A DNA stretch of 64,000 nt. Origin: Dethiosulfovibrio russensis (GTDB lineage: Bacteria; Synergistota; Synergistia; Synergistales; Dethiosulfovibrionaceae). This document shows positions 40,985-50,387 of this stretch, piece by piece. The translations under genes were made by a program, and so were the position numbers. Position 1 is the first letter of the stretch. Every line of letters begins with the position of its first letter. The stretch is taken from the NCBI RefSeq assembly GCF_021568855.1, contig NZ_JAKGUG010000001.1, forward strand, positions 1-64,000. The letters run 5' to 3'. The notes under the pieces were generated by a model, which ran no database searches, had not been told where the DNA came from, and saw only the letters and a program-made list of their open reading frames with translations.

Positions 40985-41964
40985 CGTGCCACCTCCACCG
41001 CTCCGTAGGTTATTACAATGTCCGCTCCGGACCGCCTAAGCGCCATGTGGGCCTCCAGCATGGATTTCCTCCAGTCCAGCGCCCCTGCCTCGGCGGCATG
41101 TCGCAGCATCATGTATTCTCCACTGACCATATAGGCAGCCATGGGGAGCAGAGAGTTTTTTCTTATCTCGGATATCACGTCCATGTAGAGCAGAGAGGGC
41201 TTTACCATCAGTATATCCGCCCCTTCCTCCTCGTCCTGAAGGGCCTCTCTGATGGCCTCTCTGCCGTTTGCGGGATCCATCTGATAGCTGGAGCGGTCGC
41301 CTTTGCCGGGAGCGCTGTGTGCAGCCTCCCTGAAGGGGCCGTAAAAGGCGGAGTGGAACTTGGCCGAGTATCCCATTATGGATGTTTCTGTGAAACCAGT
41401 TTCGTCCAGGGCGTTTCTGATGGCTCCTACCTGCCCGTCCATCATGGCCGACGGGGCTACCATATGAGCTCCGCTTCTGGCGTGACTGACGGCGGTCTCG
41501 GCCAGCCTGCGGAGGGTGGCGTCGTTGTCCACCGATCCATCTTCCCTCAATATGCCGCAGTGGCCGTGGTCGGTGTACTGGCAGAGACATACGTCCGTTG
41601 CGACGAGGATGGAGTCTCCGTATCGTTTCTTCATGTCTGAGACGGCCCTCTGGGCCGGAGCCTTCCCGTCGTTGGCTGAGGTCCCCCTGGGGTCCTTTTC
41701 TTCCGGTACCCCGAAGAGAAGGAACCTCTTTATGCCCGCCTCCATCGCTGGTTCCACCACCTCGCAGAGCCTGTCGACGCTGATATGGTCGACGCCGTGG
41801 AGAGACGATATGGAGGTCTTTACCCCCTTCCCCTCGACGACGAAGAGTGGAAGCATCATGTGTTTAGGCCTCAGGATGGTCTCGCGGACGGAGTCGGCAA
41901 GCGCCCCGTTGCCTCTCAGTCTTCTTAGCCTGTTGTGGGGGTAGCCGCATCTGATCTCCTTCAA
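40966..41964 (-). CDS. hemB: Porphobilinogen synthase
   Basis: A 332-residue enzyme that condenses two 5-aminolaevulinates to porphobilinogen. Zinc-cysteine loop DVCLCQYTDHGHCG (~125-138), Schiff-base Lys in DILMVKPSLLYMDVI (~252) and the second lysine in GYSAKFHSAFYGPFR (~200) are present. One base separates it from hemL. Confidence 0.97.
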   Translation of the reverse strand: MKEIRCGYPHNRLRRLRGNGALADSVRETILRPKHMMLPLFVVEGKGVKTSISSLHGVDHISVDRLCEVVEPAMEAGIKRFLLFGVPEEKDPRGTSANDGKAPAQRAVSDMKKRYGDSILVATDVCLCQYTDHGHCGILREDGSVDNDATLRRLAETAVSHARSGAHMVAPSAMMDGQVGAIRNALDETGFTETSIMGYSAKFHSAFYGPFREAAHSAPGKGDRSSYQMDPANGREAIREALQDEEEGADILMVKPSLLYMDVISEIRKNSLLPMAAYMVSGEYMMLRHAAEAGALDWRKSMLEAHMALRRSGADIVITYGAVEVARWLNRS

Positions 41965-41965
41965 T

Positions 41966-43258
41966 TTACAGTCCTCTTTTCTTCATCTCGGCGAAGACCT
42001 CTTCCGCCGCTTTTACCGTGGAAGTCACGTCCTCTTCCGTGTGGGAGGAGGATACCATTATGGTCTCGTAGGCGGAGGGGGCGAAGGAATTCCCTCTGCT
42101 CAGCATTCCCGAGAAGAACGCCGGGTAAAGGTCCACCCTTCCGGACTTGACTTCATCCAGGTTTTTAGGCACGTTCTCGGAGAAGAACATGCCCACCAGC
42201 CCTCCCAATCTGGTGGTGCTCATTGGGAAGTCCCATTTTCTTCCTCCGTCCCTAAGTCCCATCTCGAGAGATTCCGCCGCTTTTTCAAGCGCCTCGTAGG
42301 TCCCCTCCCTGGACAATTCCTCCAGCGTCGCCAAGCCTGCCGCCATGGCCAGCGGGTTGCCGGACAGGGTTCCCGCCTGGTAGATATCTCCTACAGGGGA
42401 GAGGCGATCCATTATATCGGACCTGCCTCCGAAGGCTCCCACCGGAAGTCCTCCTCCTATCACCTTTCCGAGACATGTGAGGTCAGGGACGATTTTTTCG
42501 ACCTGTTGGGCCCCTCCCATGGAGTTGCGGAATCCGGTTATGACCTCGTCGAATATCAGAAGGGATCCGTGTGTCTCTGTGAGCTTCCTTAAGCCGTCGA
42601 GGAAACCGGGAGCAGGGGGGACCAGCCCCATGTTGCCCGCCCATGGTTCCACTATTACGGCGGCTATGGTGGATCCCTCCGACTCGAACAGTGCCTTCGC
42701 CTTGTCCAGGTCGTTGAAGGGAAGCACCAACGTGTCTTTTGCGGTTCCCTCGGTTATCCCCGGACTGGTCGGAACGCCGAAGGTCAAGGCCCCGCTGCCT
42801 GCCGCCACCAGGAGAGAATCGCTGTGGCCGTGGTAGCACCCGTCGAATTTAACGATCCTGTCCCTGCCGGTGAATCCTCGGGCCAGTCTAAGGGCCGACA
42901 TGGTAGCCTCTGTCCCGGAGCTTACGAAACGGACTTTCTCCATGGAGGGGAACACCGATTTCACCGCCATCGCCAGCATTACCTCCTGTACGCAGGGGGC
43001 TCCGAAAGAGGTGGATTTTTCTGCGGCGCTCTTTACCGCCTCTACCACAGAGGGGTGGGAGTGGCCGAGTATGAGAGGTCCCCAGCTGCATACGTAATCG
43101 GTGTAGCGATTTCCCTCCAGGTCATAGACCGACGATCCCTCGCCTCTGACCAGAAACAGAGGCTCCCCGCCGACGGCTTTCCAGGCCCTGACCGGGCTGT
43201 TGACCCCACCGACCAGGTGTTTGCAGGCGGTTTTGAACATCTCTTCGTTGGTCATCAC
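41966..43258 (-). CDS. hemL: Glutamate-1-semialdehyde 2,1-aminomutase
   Basis: A 430-residue PLP enzyme of the C5 pathway. GGVNSPVRAWKAVGGEPLF at the N-terminus, SSGTEATMSALRLARGFTGRDRIVKFDGCYHGHSDSLL (~115-152), IFDEVITGFR (~240) and the PLP lysine in TCLGKVIGGGLPVGAFGG (~266) are diagnostic. Three bases separate it from the cobA/hemD gene. Confidence 0.97.
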   Translation of the reverse strand: MMTNEEMFKTACKHLVGGVNSPVRAWKAVGGEPLFLVRGEGSSVYDLEGNRYTDYVCSWGPLILGHSHPSVVEAVKSAAEKSTSFGAPCVQEVMLAMAVKSVFPSMEKVRFVSSGTEATMSALRLARGFTGRDRIVKFDGCYHGHSDSLLVAAGSGALTFGVPTSPGITEGTAKDTLVLPFNDLDKAKALFESEGSTIAAVIVEPWAGNMGLVPPAPGFLDGLRKLTETHGSLLIFDEVITGFRNSMGGAQQVEKIVPDLTCLGKVIGGGLPVGAFGGRSDIMDRLSPVGDIYQAGTLSGNPLAMAAGLATLEELSREGTYEALEKAAESLEMGLRDGGRKWDFPMSTTRLGGLVGMFFSENVPKNLDEVKSGRVDLYPAFFSGMLSRGNSFAPSAYETIMVSSSHTEEDVTSTVKAAEEVFAEMKKRGL

Positions 43259-43261
43259 AAG

Positions 43262-44719
43262 TCATTCCTTTCGTCTTTGCAGGGAGGTCAGGCATTCTAT
43301 CAGTCCCTCTATGGAGGGATCGCCCATGACCTCCGGTTCCATGGATAGGGTCTCCCGGATTGCTTCGGCGCAGTGCGTCCCCCAGGCCACAGGGATTATC
43401 CCCTCACTAGATCTTCCGAACCTGGCTGCCCAGGCCTCCACCATGGCGGCGCTTCCGAATACGACGCAGTCCAACCCCGATTCGTCCCAGCAAAGAGGAT
43501 AGATATCCTCTCCCGGGAGCTCGGCCCTCTCCATCCTGTAGGCCGAGGATATGAGCACCGTCGCCCCAACCCTGCGAGCCGCCTGGACCGGCAGATCGGA
43601 GGCCCTCTCGTTTCGGAAGAAGAGTATCGACTGACCGTATGAGACGTGTTTTTCTACCGTGTCGGCCAAGCCCTCGGAGGTAGGGCTCTCCGCCTCCAGG
43701 TCCGGATGAATCCCGATGTCGTAAAGGGCCTTGGAGGTCCCCGGCCCGATGGATATTATTCTGCCGCCTATTTTTCTGAGGTCCGTGACCTCAGAAAGCA
43801 GTGAAACTCCTCGAGGGCTTGTGAGGACCAACCAGTCGGAGTTCCCGATAGCTTCTTCATTCCAGTTTTTTTCTAATTTTCTAAGATTCACCAGAGGGAG
43901 ACTGTAACAGTCCGCCCCGAGGTTTTCCAGGATCCTGGCCGTTTTCCAGGATTCCGGTGCGGGGCGTACTATGCCTATCTGGAGTCCCTTAAGCGGTCCT
44001 GAAACCGGGGTCAGTCCAAGAGCGGAAGATTCTCCTACCGCTATGACCGTTGGACTTCGTAGCCCCATGTTCCTCATGTCGTCCAATCGGAAATCGGACC
44101 TCTCCTGGCGTCCCCATCCTCCCCAGCGGACGGCGGAACAGCTTCTCTCGCCGGGTTCTCCTTCTTCCATAAGCTTTTCGGCTATACTGTCCGCTCTGGA
44201 GGCTCCCATGTATATGACTCTGGTTCCTCCCACCTCGGCCATCCTTTGCCAGAGACGGTCGCCCTCTTCTGCAAGGTCCTTCCCTCTGTGTCCGGTGACC
44301 AAGGTCGCGGTCTCCGCCACCCCCCTGTGGGTCAAGGGAACGCCCGCAGCCCCCAGGCCGGATACTGCGGCTGTGACCCCCGGCACGTAGCTCCAGGGGA
44401 TGCCCTCTTTCTGGAGGGCCAATGCCTCCTCTCCGCCTCTCCCGAATACGAAGGGGTCTCCTCCCTTGAGCCTTACGACTCTGTCCGAGATTCGTCCCAG
44501 CTCTACCAGCAGTCGACAGATATCGTCCTGAGACGTCGAGTGACTGTCCTTTCTCTTCCCTACGTAGTGGAAGCGACATGTCTTCGGTGCAAGCTGGAGC
44601 AGGTCGGGATGTATCAGCCTGTCGTAGACCAGGTGTTCCGCCAGGGAGATTCTCTCTTTGGCCTCTTCCGTGATCCATCTAGGACCACCGCATCCCGCTC
44701 CGGTCAGGTAGACGGTCAT
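43262..44719 (-). CDS. cobA/hemD: Uroporphyrinogen-III methyltransferase/synthase fusion
   Basis: A 485-residue fusion. Residues 1-~245 are the SAM-dependent CobA part (VYLTGAGCGGPRWITEEA, VRLKGGDPFVFGRGGEEALAL, GVPLTHRG) that makes precorrin-2; the rest is HemD (GLQIGIVRPAPESWKTARILENLGADCYSLPLV, WLVLTSPRGVSLLSE, FGSAAMVEAWA) that cyclises hydroxymethylbilane. Start ATG 44719 overlaps the hemC stop by 4 bases; the frame is open to 45058 but without homology. The CobA opening GAGCGGPRW replaces the usual GAGPGDP, a modest deviation. Confidence 0.93.
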   Translation of the reverse strand: MTVYLTGAGCGGPRWITEEAKERISLAEHLVYDRLIHPDLLQLAPKTCRFHYVGKRKDSHSTSQDDICRLLVELGRISDRVVRLKGGDPFVFGRGGEEALALQKEGIPWSYVPGVTAAVSGLGAAGVPLTHRGVAETATLVTGHRGKDLAEEGDRLWQRMAEVGGTRVIYMGASRADSIAEKLMEEGEPGERSCSAVRWGGWGRQERSDFRLDDMRNMGLRSPTVIAVGESSALGLTPVSGPLKGLQIGIVRPAPESWKTARILENLGADCYSLPLVNLRKLEKNWNEEAIGNSDWLVLTSPRGVSLLSEVTDLRKIGGRIISIGPGTSKALYDIGIHPDLEAESPTSEGLADTVEKHVSYGQSILFFRNERASDLPVQAARRVGATVLISSAYRMERAELPGEDIYPLCWDESGLDCVVFGSAAMVEAWAARFGRSSEGIIPVAWGTHCAEAIRETLSMEPEVMGDPSIEGLIECLTSLQRRKE

Positions 44720-46080
44720 GGTTTTTCCTCCAACATGGAAATGGCTTCGGTGGATGCCTTTATGGATAGGGCAACGTCTCTGCCCAGGTCTCGGGCGTCG
44801 TCGTCGGAGCGCACGGCCAGCGAGGCTTCGAAATCGATGTGTCTTCCGTCGTAAGAGAGGGTCTGAGCTCTCAATCTCAATTCGCCGTCGACCCATTCGG
44901 AGAGAGCGGCGAAAGGAACGTGACAGCCTACCTGCAGGGATTCCAGCAGCTCTCTCTCTGCAAGAGCCATCAGCCAGGTCGGACGATGGTTTATCGCCCG
45001 GAACTCCTCGGCCAGTCTCGAACCGCTTCGCGCCTCGACGGCGATTATACCTTGACACGGGGCAGGGAGAAACGGGAGGGTCGTCGCCCCCTCCGGCGAT
45101 ATCCCGAGTCTGTCGAGCCCTGCCTTGGCCAGGACTATTGCGTCAGCGTCTCCCGCCTGGAGTTTAGCCAGCCTGGTGTTGACGTTGCCCCTTATGAGGG
45201 TGTAGTCGAGGTCCGGTCTGGTGATCGCAAGCTGCGCTTTCCTCCTTAGACTGGAGGTCCCTACCACGGCCCCTGCCGGGAGTCCCTCCAGACCCCCTTT
45301 ATGGTTGGAGACGATTACGTCCGAGGTCGATGCTCTGGGAAGGACCGCCACCAGTTCCAGTCCGTCGGGCAGAACGGAGGGAACGTCCTTGAGGCTGTGA
45401 ATTGCTCCGTCTCCCTTGCCCTCCATGATCGCTTCCTCCAGGCATTTGACGAACGCCCCGTTTCCTCCGAAGGCGGATAGATGACAGTCCTGTTTTTCGT
45501 CGCCACAGGTCGACATGGTCTTTATCTCCACCGGCAGTCCCTTTTTAGCCAGGGCCCTGGCGGCCTCCATGGTTTGAGCTCTGGCGAGGGCGCTCTTGCG
45601 GCTGAAAAGTATAGGCCTCTCTCTGTCGGACTCCATCCAACTCTGTATGTTCATCCGCAGATCCGCCGATGCCGACGGCGACTTGCCGAAACTGCCTACT
45701 CCTACGAGATTGGTCTCGGTACGGAACTGAGACGCCAGAGACCAGTCTCCCAGTTCGCCAGCACCGCAGCAGTCGACCAGACATTGCGCCTTCGATGCCA
45801 TGGGAAGGATCTTTTCCGTGTCCTCCCTGGCAAGGGCGATCACCACCAGCCGATGGGATAGAAAATCATTCGCCGTTACCTCCCGGGCGTGCCACTTTAT
45901 CAGTCCCTTGGAGGCCAGGATCTGAAGCCCGGACGTCGCGGTCGGGGATATCAATGTGACAGGAAAGTCGGCGCTCAGTATGGTTCTTACCTTTCTCTCC
46001 CCGATGCAGCCGCCTCCTACGACCAGGATCGGTCCCACTCCGGAGTCCAACGATACCATCAGTGAAAATCTGCGGTTCAC
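44716..46080 (-). CDS. hemC: Precorrin-2 dehydrogenase-like domain fused to porphobilinogen deaminase
   Basis: A 454-residue fusion. Residues ~1-150 are a Met8/CysG-N-like domain (ILVVGGGCIGERKVRTIL, NAD-binding loop, then VTLISPTATSGLQIL and LVVIALAREDTEKI). HemC follows from ~155 (LFSRKSALARAQTMEAA, GAIHSLKDVPSVLPDGLELVAVL, VGTSSLRRKAQL, LIRGNVNTRLAKL) with the dipyrromethane-cofactor Cys in LLESLQVGCHVPFA. GTG 46080 has GGAGGAGG at 6-8 bases and overlaps the hemA stop (GTGA); the ATG at 46110 is unlikely. In cobalamin synthesis the dehydrogenase half would make sirohydrochlorin (factor II) from CobA's product. Confidence 0.9.
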   Translation of the reverse strand: MNRRFSLMVSLDSGVGPILVVGGGCIGERKVRTILSADFPVTLISPTATSGLQILASKGLIKWHAREVTANDFLSHRLVVIALAREDTEKILPMASKAQCLVDCCGAGELGDWSLASQFRTETNLVGVGSFGKSPSASADLRMNIQSWMESDRERPILFSRKSALARAQTMEAARALAKKGLPVEIKTMSTCGDEKQDCHLSAFGGNGAFVKCLEEAIMEGKGDGAIHSLKDVPSVLPDGLELVAVLPRASTSDVIVSNHKGGLEGLPAGAVVGTSSLRRKAQLAITRPDLDYTLIRGNVNTRLAKLQAGDADAIVLAKAGLDRLGISPEGATTLPFLPAPCQGIIAVEARSGSRLAEEFRAINHRPTWLMALAERELLESLQVGCHVPFAALSEWVDGELRLRAQTLSYDGRHIDFEASLAVRSDDDARDLGRDVALSIKASTEAISMLEEKP

Positions 46081-47201
46081 GATATTTCCTCCTCCGAGAG
46101 GGCTCTCCATATCCTGGAGGAATGAGGGCCGTTCATCTCCAGGACCGGGGACAAGATGCCCTTAGCGACGCTCCAGGCCATCTGTCTTAGGATTTCCTCG
46201 GAGACGCCGATTTTTTGAGCGGTCCGAGCGGCCCTTTCATCGACTATATGGCCCACCCTCATCATGGCAAGCCGACGGTAGGTATCGGTTCTGACGGTTA
46301 TCAGATCCGCCCACAGAGCCTGAGCGGCCTCCTCCGTCTCCTCCTCCAGTTTGCCGAGATCTCGACGGTAGTCGTCCAGAATCTCCAGGGTCCGGTCTCT
46401 AAGTTCGTCCACCGAGATCCTTTTGAGTCCCGGAACCTCTACCTGAGGGATCGCTCCCATGTCGATTATCCAGGGACGGTTTTCCCCATCTATCTCGGAT
46501 AGCAGCGGTTCGGGGGAGGACGTGGCGAATATCAACACGTCCGAGGTCTCTGTCAGATCCTTCCATCTCTCCCAGGGTAGCCAGTCGGCTCCGGTCTCCT
46601 CAGCCAGGGATTTTCCGGTTTTTTCTGTCCTGTTCGATATGGAGAAGGAAAGTCCCATCGCCTTTAGCACCTTCGCCGTCTCTGTTCCCATGTCGCCGGC
46701 TCCTATCAGGGCTATCCTGAGGGAGGGCCAGGCTGGATGGTCCTTAATGGCTTGGGCCATAAGCCAGGGTATGGACGGAGCCCTTCCGGGATGATACTCG
46801 GTTCGGAGTATCCCGGCCAAGTTGAAGGATCTCTGAAATAGCCTGTTCAGTATCCTCCCGCAAAGGGGAGAATATCTATCGTATTCCTTCTTGACCTGGG
46901 ATACCACGAAGGACTCCCCGCATGCCATGCTCTCCAATCCGAGAAGGACCCTCAGGAGATGTTCCACCACGTCCTTACCCGTCAATATATCGGCGCAGGA
47001 GGGAATGGAGTCCGAAGGAAACTCTCTGCCTTCCGGTATAATCCCGTAGAGTTCGGTCCTGTTGCAGGTGTGGATAGGGACTATCTCCGAGAGCGGGCCT
47101 CCGTCCAACATCAAGCGCAGTTCCTTTTCGTCCTCCCAGAGTCCCGCTCTGTCGGCCAATTTGCTGTTTTCGTAGTTGACGGAAATACAGATAAGCCTCA
47201 T
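46077..47201 (-). CDS. hemA: Glutamyl-tRNA reductase
   Basis: A 374-residue enzyme that reduces Glu-tRNA to glutamate-1-semialdehyde, the first committed tetrapyrrole step. The catalytic Cys is in PIHTCNRTELYG (~46), the NADPH motif in IALIGAGDMGTETAKVLKAMG (~170) and the dimerisation helices at the C-terminus. ATG 47201 overlaps the cbiL stop (ATGA); an open frame to 47261 does not add homology. The protein is rather short against ~420 typical residues. Confidence 0.94.
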   Translation of the reverse strand: MRLICISVNYENSKLADRAGLWEDEKELRLMLDGGPLSEIVPIHTCNRTELYGIIPEGREFPSDSIPSCADILTGKDVVEHLLRVLLGLESMACGESFVVSQVKKEYDRYSPLCGRILNRLFQRSFNLAGILRTEYHPGRAPSIPWLMAQAIKDHPAWPSLRIALIGAGDMGTETAKVLKAMGLSFSISNRTEKTGKSLAEETGADWLPWERWKDLTETSDVLIFATSSPEPLLSEIDGENRPWIIDMGAIPQVEVPGLKRISVDELRDRTLEILDDYRRDLGKLEEETEEAAQALWADLITVRTDTYRRLAMMRVGHIVDERAARTAQKIGVSEEILRQMAWSVAKGILSPVLEMNGPHSSRIWRALSEEEIS

Positions 47202-47914
47202 AGAGAGGTCGCCTCGGATCCCTTTCGTCTCAGCAGAAGGATCGACAGGTAGTTTTCGCATGGAGACAGGGCGTCCTGTCCTATCGATATCTCCTCTTCA
47301 GGAAGCCCTGCCTTGACTATTCGGACCATCTCGTCCCATGGTCCGGTGGATTCCACCAGTCGTTGTAGTTCCTCTCCCAGCGCCGAAGGTTTGTAGATGG
47401 CTGCGCAGTCGGTATGTCTGAGGCTTTCCTGGAGATCGGAGAATGAGGCCGTTCCGGGAAGTATCGACAGTCTTTCCTCTCCCATGGCGAGAAAACGACC
47501 TGTCCTCGATGCCGCCAGACCGTGGGCGGATATTCCCGGTATAAGCTTAAGTTCCATGTCGGGATCCAGCTTTTTCCACTGTTCGTACAGCCAAGCCACG
47601 GTCGCGTAGAGGGTCGAATCACCTATAACCGGAAGGATCACGGTCTCGGCTTTTTCCCACAGTGGCCTTATCTCCTCAAGTTGAGTCAGTATGGTCTCGT
47701 CTCTTTCGTCCTCTCGTCCCTTCATGGGGAAGACCAAAGAAACCCAGTCGCGGTCCACGTGTTCCTTCACTATTCCGCCGGCTACGCTGTTTCCTCCCTC
47801 TTTCGATAGAGGAAGGAGGGCCAGGTCCGCCTTTTCTATCGCCTTTATAGCTCCCAGGGTCACGAGATCGGGATCCCCCGGTCCGACTCCTATCCCAATA
47901 AGGGTTCTTGTCAT
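47198..47914 (-). CDS. cbiL: Precorrin-2/cobalt-factor II C20-methyltransferase
   Basis: A 238-residue SAM methyltransferase of the corrin series. Opening LIGIGVGPGDPDLVTLGAIKAIEKAD, central VIGDSTLYATVAWLYEQW and LIPGISAHGLAASRTG are typical of CbiL/CobI. It overlaps neighbours on both sides by 4 bases. Confidence 0.94.
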   Translation of the reverse strand: MTRTLIGIGVGPGDPDLVTLGAIKAIEKADLALLPLSKEGGNSVAGGIVKEHVDRDWVSLVFPMKGREDERDETILTQLEEIRPLWEKAETVILPVIGDSTLYATVAWLYEQWKKLDPDMELKLIPGISAHGLAASRTGRFLAMGEERLSILPGTASFSDLQESLRHTDCAAIYKPSALGEELQRLVESTGPWDEMVRIVKAGLPEEEISIGQDALSPCENYLSILLLRRKGSEATSL

Positions 47915-49617
47915 GTTCTTTTCTTCCTTTCAGAGTGGTATCCTCTCGTGTCCACCAGATAGCCCTTCCTGGCGACGGTAGCCTCGCCGGGAAGAAGAAG
48001 CAGCGTTCTCATGTCTATATCGGAGGAAGTCAGCTCGGATAGGTCCATCACTTTTACGGACTCTCCGGGCCGTCCTACGTCCCTCATAAGCCATACGGTT
48101 TGCCCTGTTTTGGTCGAGTAGGCTTTCTTTACTCCCTCGAGTTTTACGTCCAGATCCCTTCTGACCGGGTTGTACAGGGCAACGGTGAGCCCCGTGGATG
48201 CCGCTCCCGACAGGGCTCTTTCTATAGACTCCCAGGGCTGTAGATAGTCGGACAAGGAGAGCATTATAAGTCCGTTGGAGTAGGGGGCTCCTGCGGAGGC
48301 TCCGGCGAGCTGGGCGGCGGACAGTCCCGGTACAACCTCGACCGGCAGATCTTCCGCCATGTTTCTGGCCAATCCTGCCATGCCGAAAAGAATGGGATCC
48401 CCTCCAGATACGAGGGATACCCGAAATCCCTTCCTGGCCAGGGCCATGGCCGACGCCACTCTGGCCTCCTCCTCTCCCATTCCGTATCTCTCCACTTTCT
48501 TTCCCTTCAGCCATTCCTCCGGTAGCTGGTCGACGTAGAGTCGGTAGCCTACCACGGCGTCCGAGTCGTCTATCGCTTCCTTAGCCTGAAACGTCATGTA
48601 CTTCCGATCCCCCGGGCCGGTCCCCACGACGTAGAGTTTCCCCTCGATCCTGGCCGGACGGTGCCCCAGTGCCACGGTGGTCCCTCGCTCGGCCGATCTC
48701 GGGCCTATAAGCCTTCCCGCCGAGGCGGCGCAGGGTTCAGCGACTCCGGGCAGATCGAAGTAGGCTGTGGCAGCGGAGGCGGAAAAATTACCATCTATCG
48801 ATCTTATCTCCTCGTCCTCCAACTTAGTCAAAGGCACTCCAAGTTCCTCCGCCAAGGAGAGGAGCCCCTTTTCTTTCGATTTGACCGTCGAGGTTCTTAT
48901 CTCGCCTAATGAATAGATGGAATATCCCTGTTCGGAGAAGTGACGCAGCAGAGTCTCCTTCAGGATCTGTCTGTCCACTCCCTTTCTACACCCCATACCG
49001 GCCACCAGCGACGGAGGTACCAACTGTACCTGGTGGGATCCGAGGGAAAGAGCTCGGGGCGACACCACTACGTCCGCCTCGTCGGGGGTTTCGCAGGGGA
49101 GGTATCCCTCCGGGAACGGAGGAGTTTCCTCGTTTTCGTCGACCCAGAAAAGCAGTTTCCGCCCGTCCAGAAGGGCTCCGTTCGTCTGGACCAGGGCCTT
49201 TCTGCCTTCGAGTTTCCATCCCCATCGAGAGCAGAGCAGATCCGGAGCGGCGACGTTCATTCTGTCTGTGGAGGTCGTGGATACGAGATGGGCCCCCAGA
49301 TTCGACGCCAGGGTTCGGGACAGGTCCGCCCCGCCTCCAAGGTGGGCTCCCGTGAGGGGCAGGACCAGCTCCCCGTCTTCCGTGACCACTATCACCGCCG
49401 GATCCGTCTCTTTATCCCTGAGCAACGGGGCGGTAACCCTGACGGCCACTCCGGTGGATCCTATCATCACTACGGCGTCCGACCCATGCCATATTTCGGA
49501 CAGAGATGCTTTCAGTTCGTCTCTCCTGGGAGTTATCAGTTTACCGTTCAGAGCCTCGGCGCATCTTTTCCCTACCGATTTCCCCCTGGCAGAGATCGCG
49601 AAGACCGCTATATTCAA
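47911..49617 (-). CDS. cbiGH: CbiG-CbiH fusion (cobalt-precorrin-5A hydrolase and C17-methyltransferase)
   Basis: A 568-residue fusion. The N-terminal ~330 residues are CbiG: IAVFAISARGKSVGKRCAEAL, VVMIGSTGVAVRVTAPLL, LPLTGAHLGGGADLSRTLA and C-terminal VAGMGCRKGVD, FSASAATAYF. The rest is CbiH/CobJ: KLYVVGTGPGDRKYMTFQAKEAI, VSLVSGGDPILFGMAG, VVPGLSAAQLAGASAGAPY. CbiH forms the ring contraction/C17 methyl product and CbiG opens its delta-lactone, so the fused domains act consecutively. Start is TTG 49617 with AGGGAGGG upstream and a TTGA overlap with cbiF; an upstream ATG at 49692 is rejected. Confidence 0.92.
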   Translation of the reverse strand: MNIAVFAISARGKSVGKRCAEALNGKLITPRRDELKASLSEIWHGSDAVVMIGSTGVAVRVTAPLLRDKETDPAVIVVTEDGELVLPLTGAHLGGGADLSRTLASNLGAHLVSTTSTDRMNVAAPDLLCSRWGWKLEGRKALVQTNGALLDGRKLLFWVDENEETPPFPEGYLPCETPDEADVVVSPRALSLGSHQVQLVPPSLVAGMGCRKGVDRQILKETLLRHFSEQGYSIYSLGEIRTSTVKSKEKGLLSLAEELGVPLTKLEDEEIRSIDGNFSASAATAYFDLPGVAEPCAASAGRLIGPRSAERGTTVALGHRPARIEGKLYVVGTGPGDRKYMTFQAKEAIDDSDAVVGYRLYVDQLPEEWLKGKKVERYGMGEEEARVASAMALARKGFRVSLVSGGDPILFGMAGLARNMAEDLPVEVVPGLSAAQLAGASAGAPYSNGLIMLSLSDYLQPWESIERALSGAASTGLTVALYNPVRRDLDVKLEGVKKAYSTKTGQTVWLMRDVGRPGESVKVMDLSELTSSDIDMRTLLLLPGEATVARKGYLVDTRGYHSERKKRT

Positions 49618-50387
49618 AGGGAACCCTCCCTGAATCGGTGAGAAAAGCCGCTGTCGTAGAGCAGGCTGGAGGCTTCTCCTGGGTCTAGGCATTTACCTAC
49701 AACTATGAGAGCCTGATGGTCTATTCCCCTCTCTCTCATAGCCTCGGCAAGCCCTGAGAGGTCGGAGCGAACGATGATCTCGTCGTCCCAGGAGGCTCGG
49801 TAGACGCAGGCGGCGGGGGTCTTGGGATCAAGCCCCCCCTTTATAAGTTCGTCGGTAGCTTCCTTCACCTGCCCGGCCGTGAGAAAGAGCACTATGGTCG
49901 AGCCGTGATCCGCCAGTTTGTCCAGCGATTCTCTCTCTGGAACGGGGGTCCTTCCCCCTTTTCTGGTGCATATCAGGGTCTGGGTCTCTCCCGGGACGGT
50001 GTACTGGATGCCCAAAGCGGCGGCAGTCGCCTGTAGGCTGCTTACTCCAGGTACGAATCGAACTTCGATCCCTCGTTCCTCCAACAGCCTTTTCTGTTCC
50101 GCCACAGCTCCGTAAAGGCTGGGGTCTCCGGTATGGAGTCGAACCACCGAAGATCCGGTCTCTGCGGATACGGCCATGGCTGACACCTGTTCCTCCAACG
50201 ACATGAAGGCAGAGTCCATGATTATGCAGTCGTCCCTGCATATCTCCAGTATCTCCGGGTTCACCAGGCTGCCGGCGTACACGACCAGATCCGCGGTCTT
50301 TAGAAGTTCGCTTCCCCTTACCGTTATTAGGTCCGGTGCGCCAGGTCCGGCCCCGACGAAGTTCACCGTTTTGGCTTTCTCTATCAT
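49614..50387 (-). CDS. cbiF: Cobalt-precorrin-4 C11-methyltransferase
   Basis: A 257-residue methyltransferase: VNFVGAGPGAPDLITVRGSELLKTADLVVYAGSLV at the start, VRLHTGDPSLYGAVAEQ (~85), VPGVSSLQATAAALGIQYTVPGETQTLICTR (~115), as in CbiF/CobM. ATG 50387 overlaps the cbiT stop by 4 bases and has AAGGGGA upstream. Confidence 0.95.
   Translation of the reverse strand: MIEKAKTVNFVGAGPGAPDLITVRGSELLKTADLVVYAGSLVNPEILEICRDDCIIMDSAFMSLEEQVSAMAVSAETGSSVVRLHTGDPSLYGAVAEQKRLLEERGIEVRFVPGVSSLQATAAALGIQYTVPGETQTLICTRKGGRTPVPERESLDKLADHGSTIVLFLTAGQVKEATDELIKGGLDPKTPAACVYRASWDDEIIVRSDLSGLAEAMRERGIDHQALIVVGKCLDPGEASSLLYDSGFSHRFREGSL

Noticed and set aside
44720-45058. Upstream extension of the cobA/hemD frame by 113 codons
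   Set aside because: It runs antiframe through hemC, is Arg-rich without homology, and the proper ATG at 44719 overlaps the hemC stop as in the other gene pairs.
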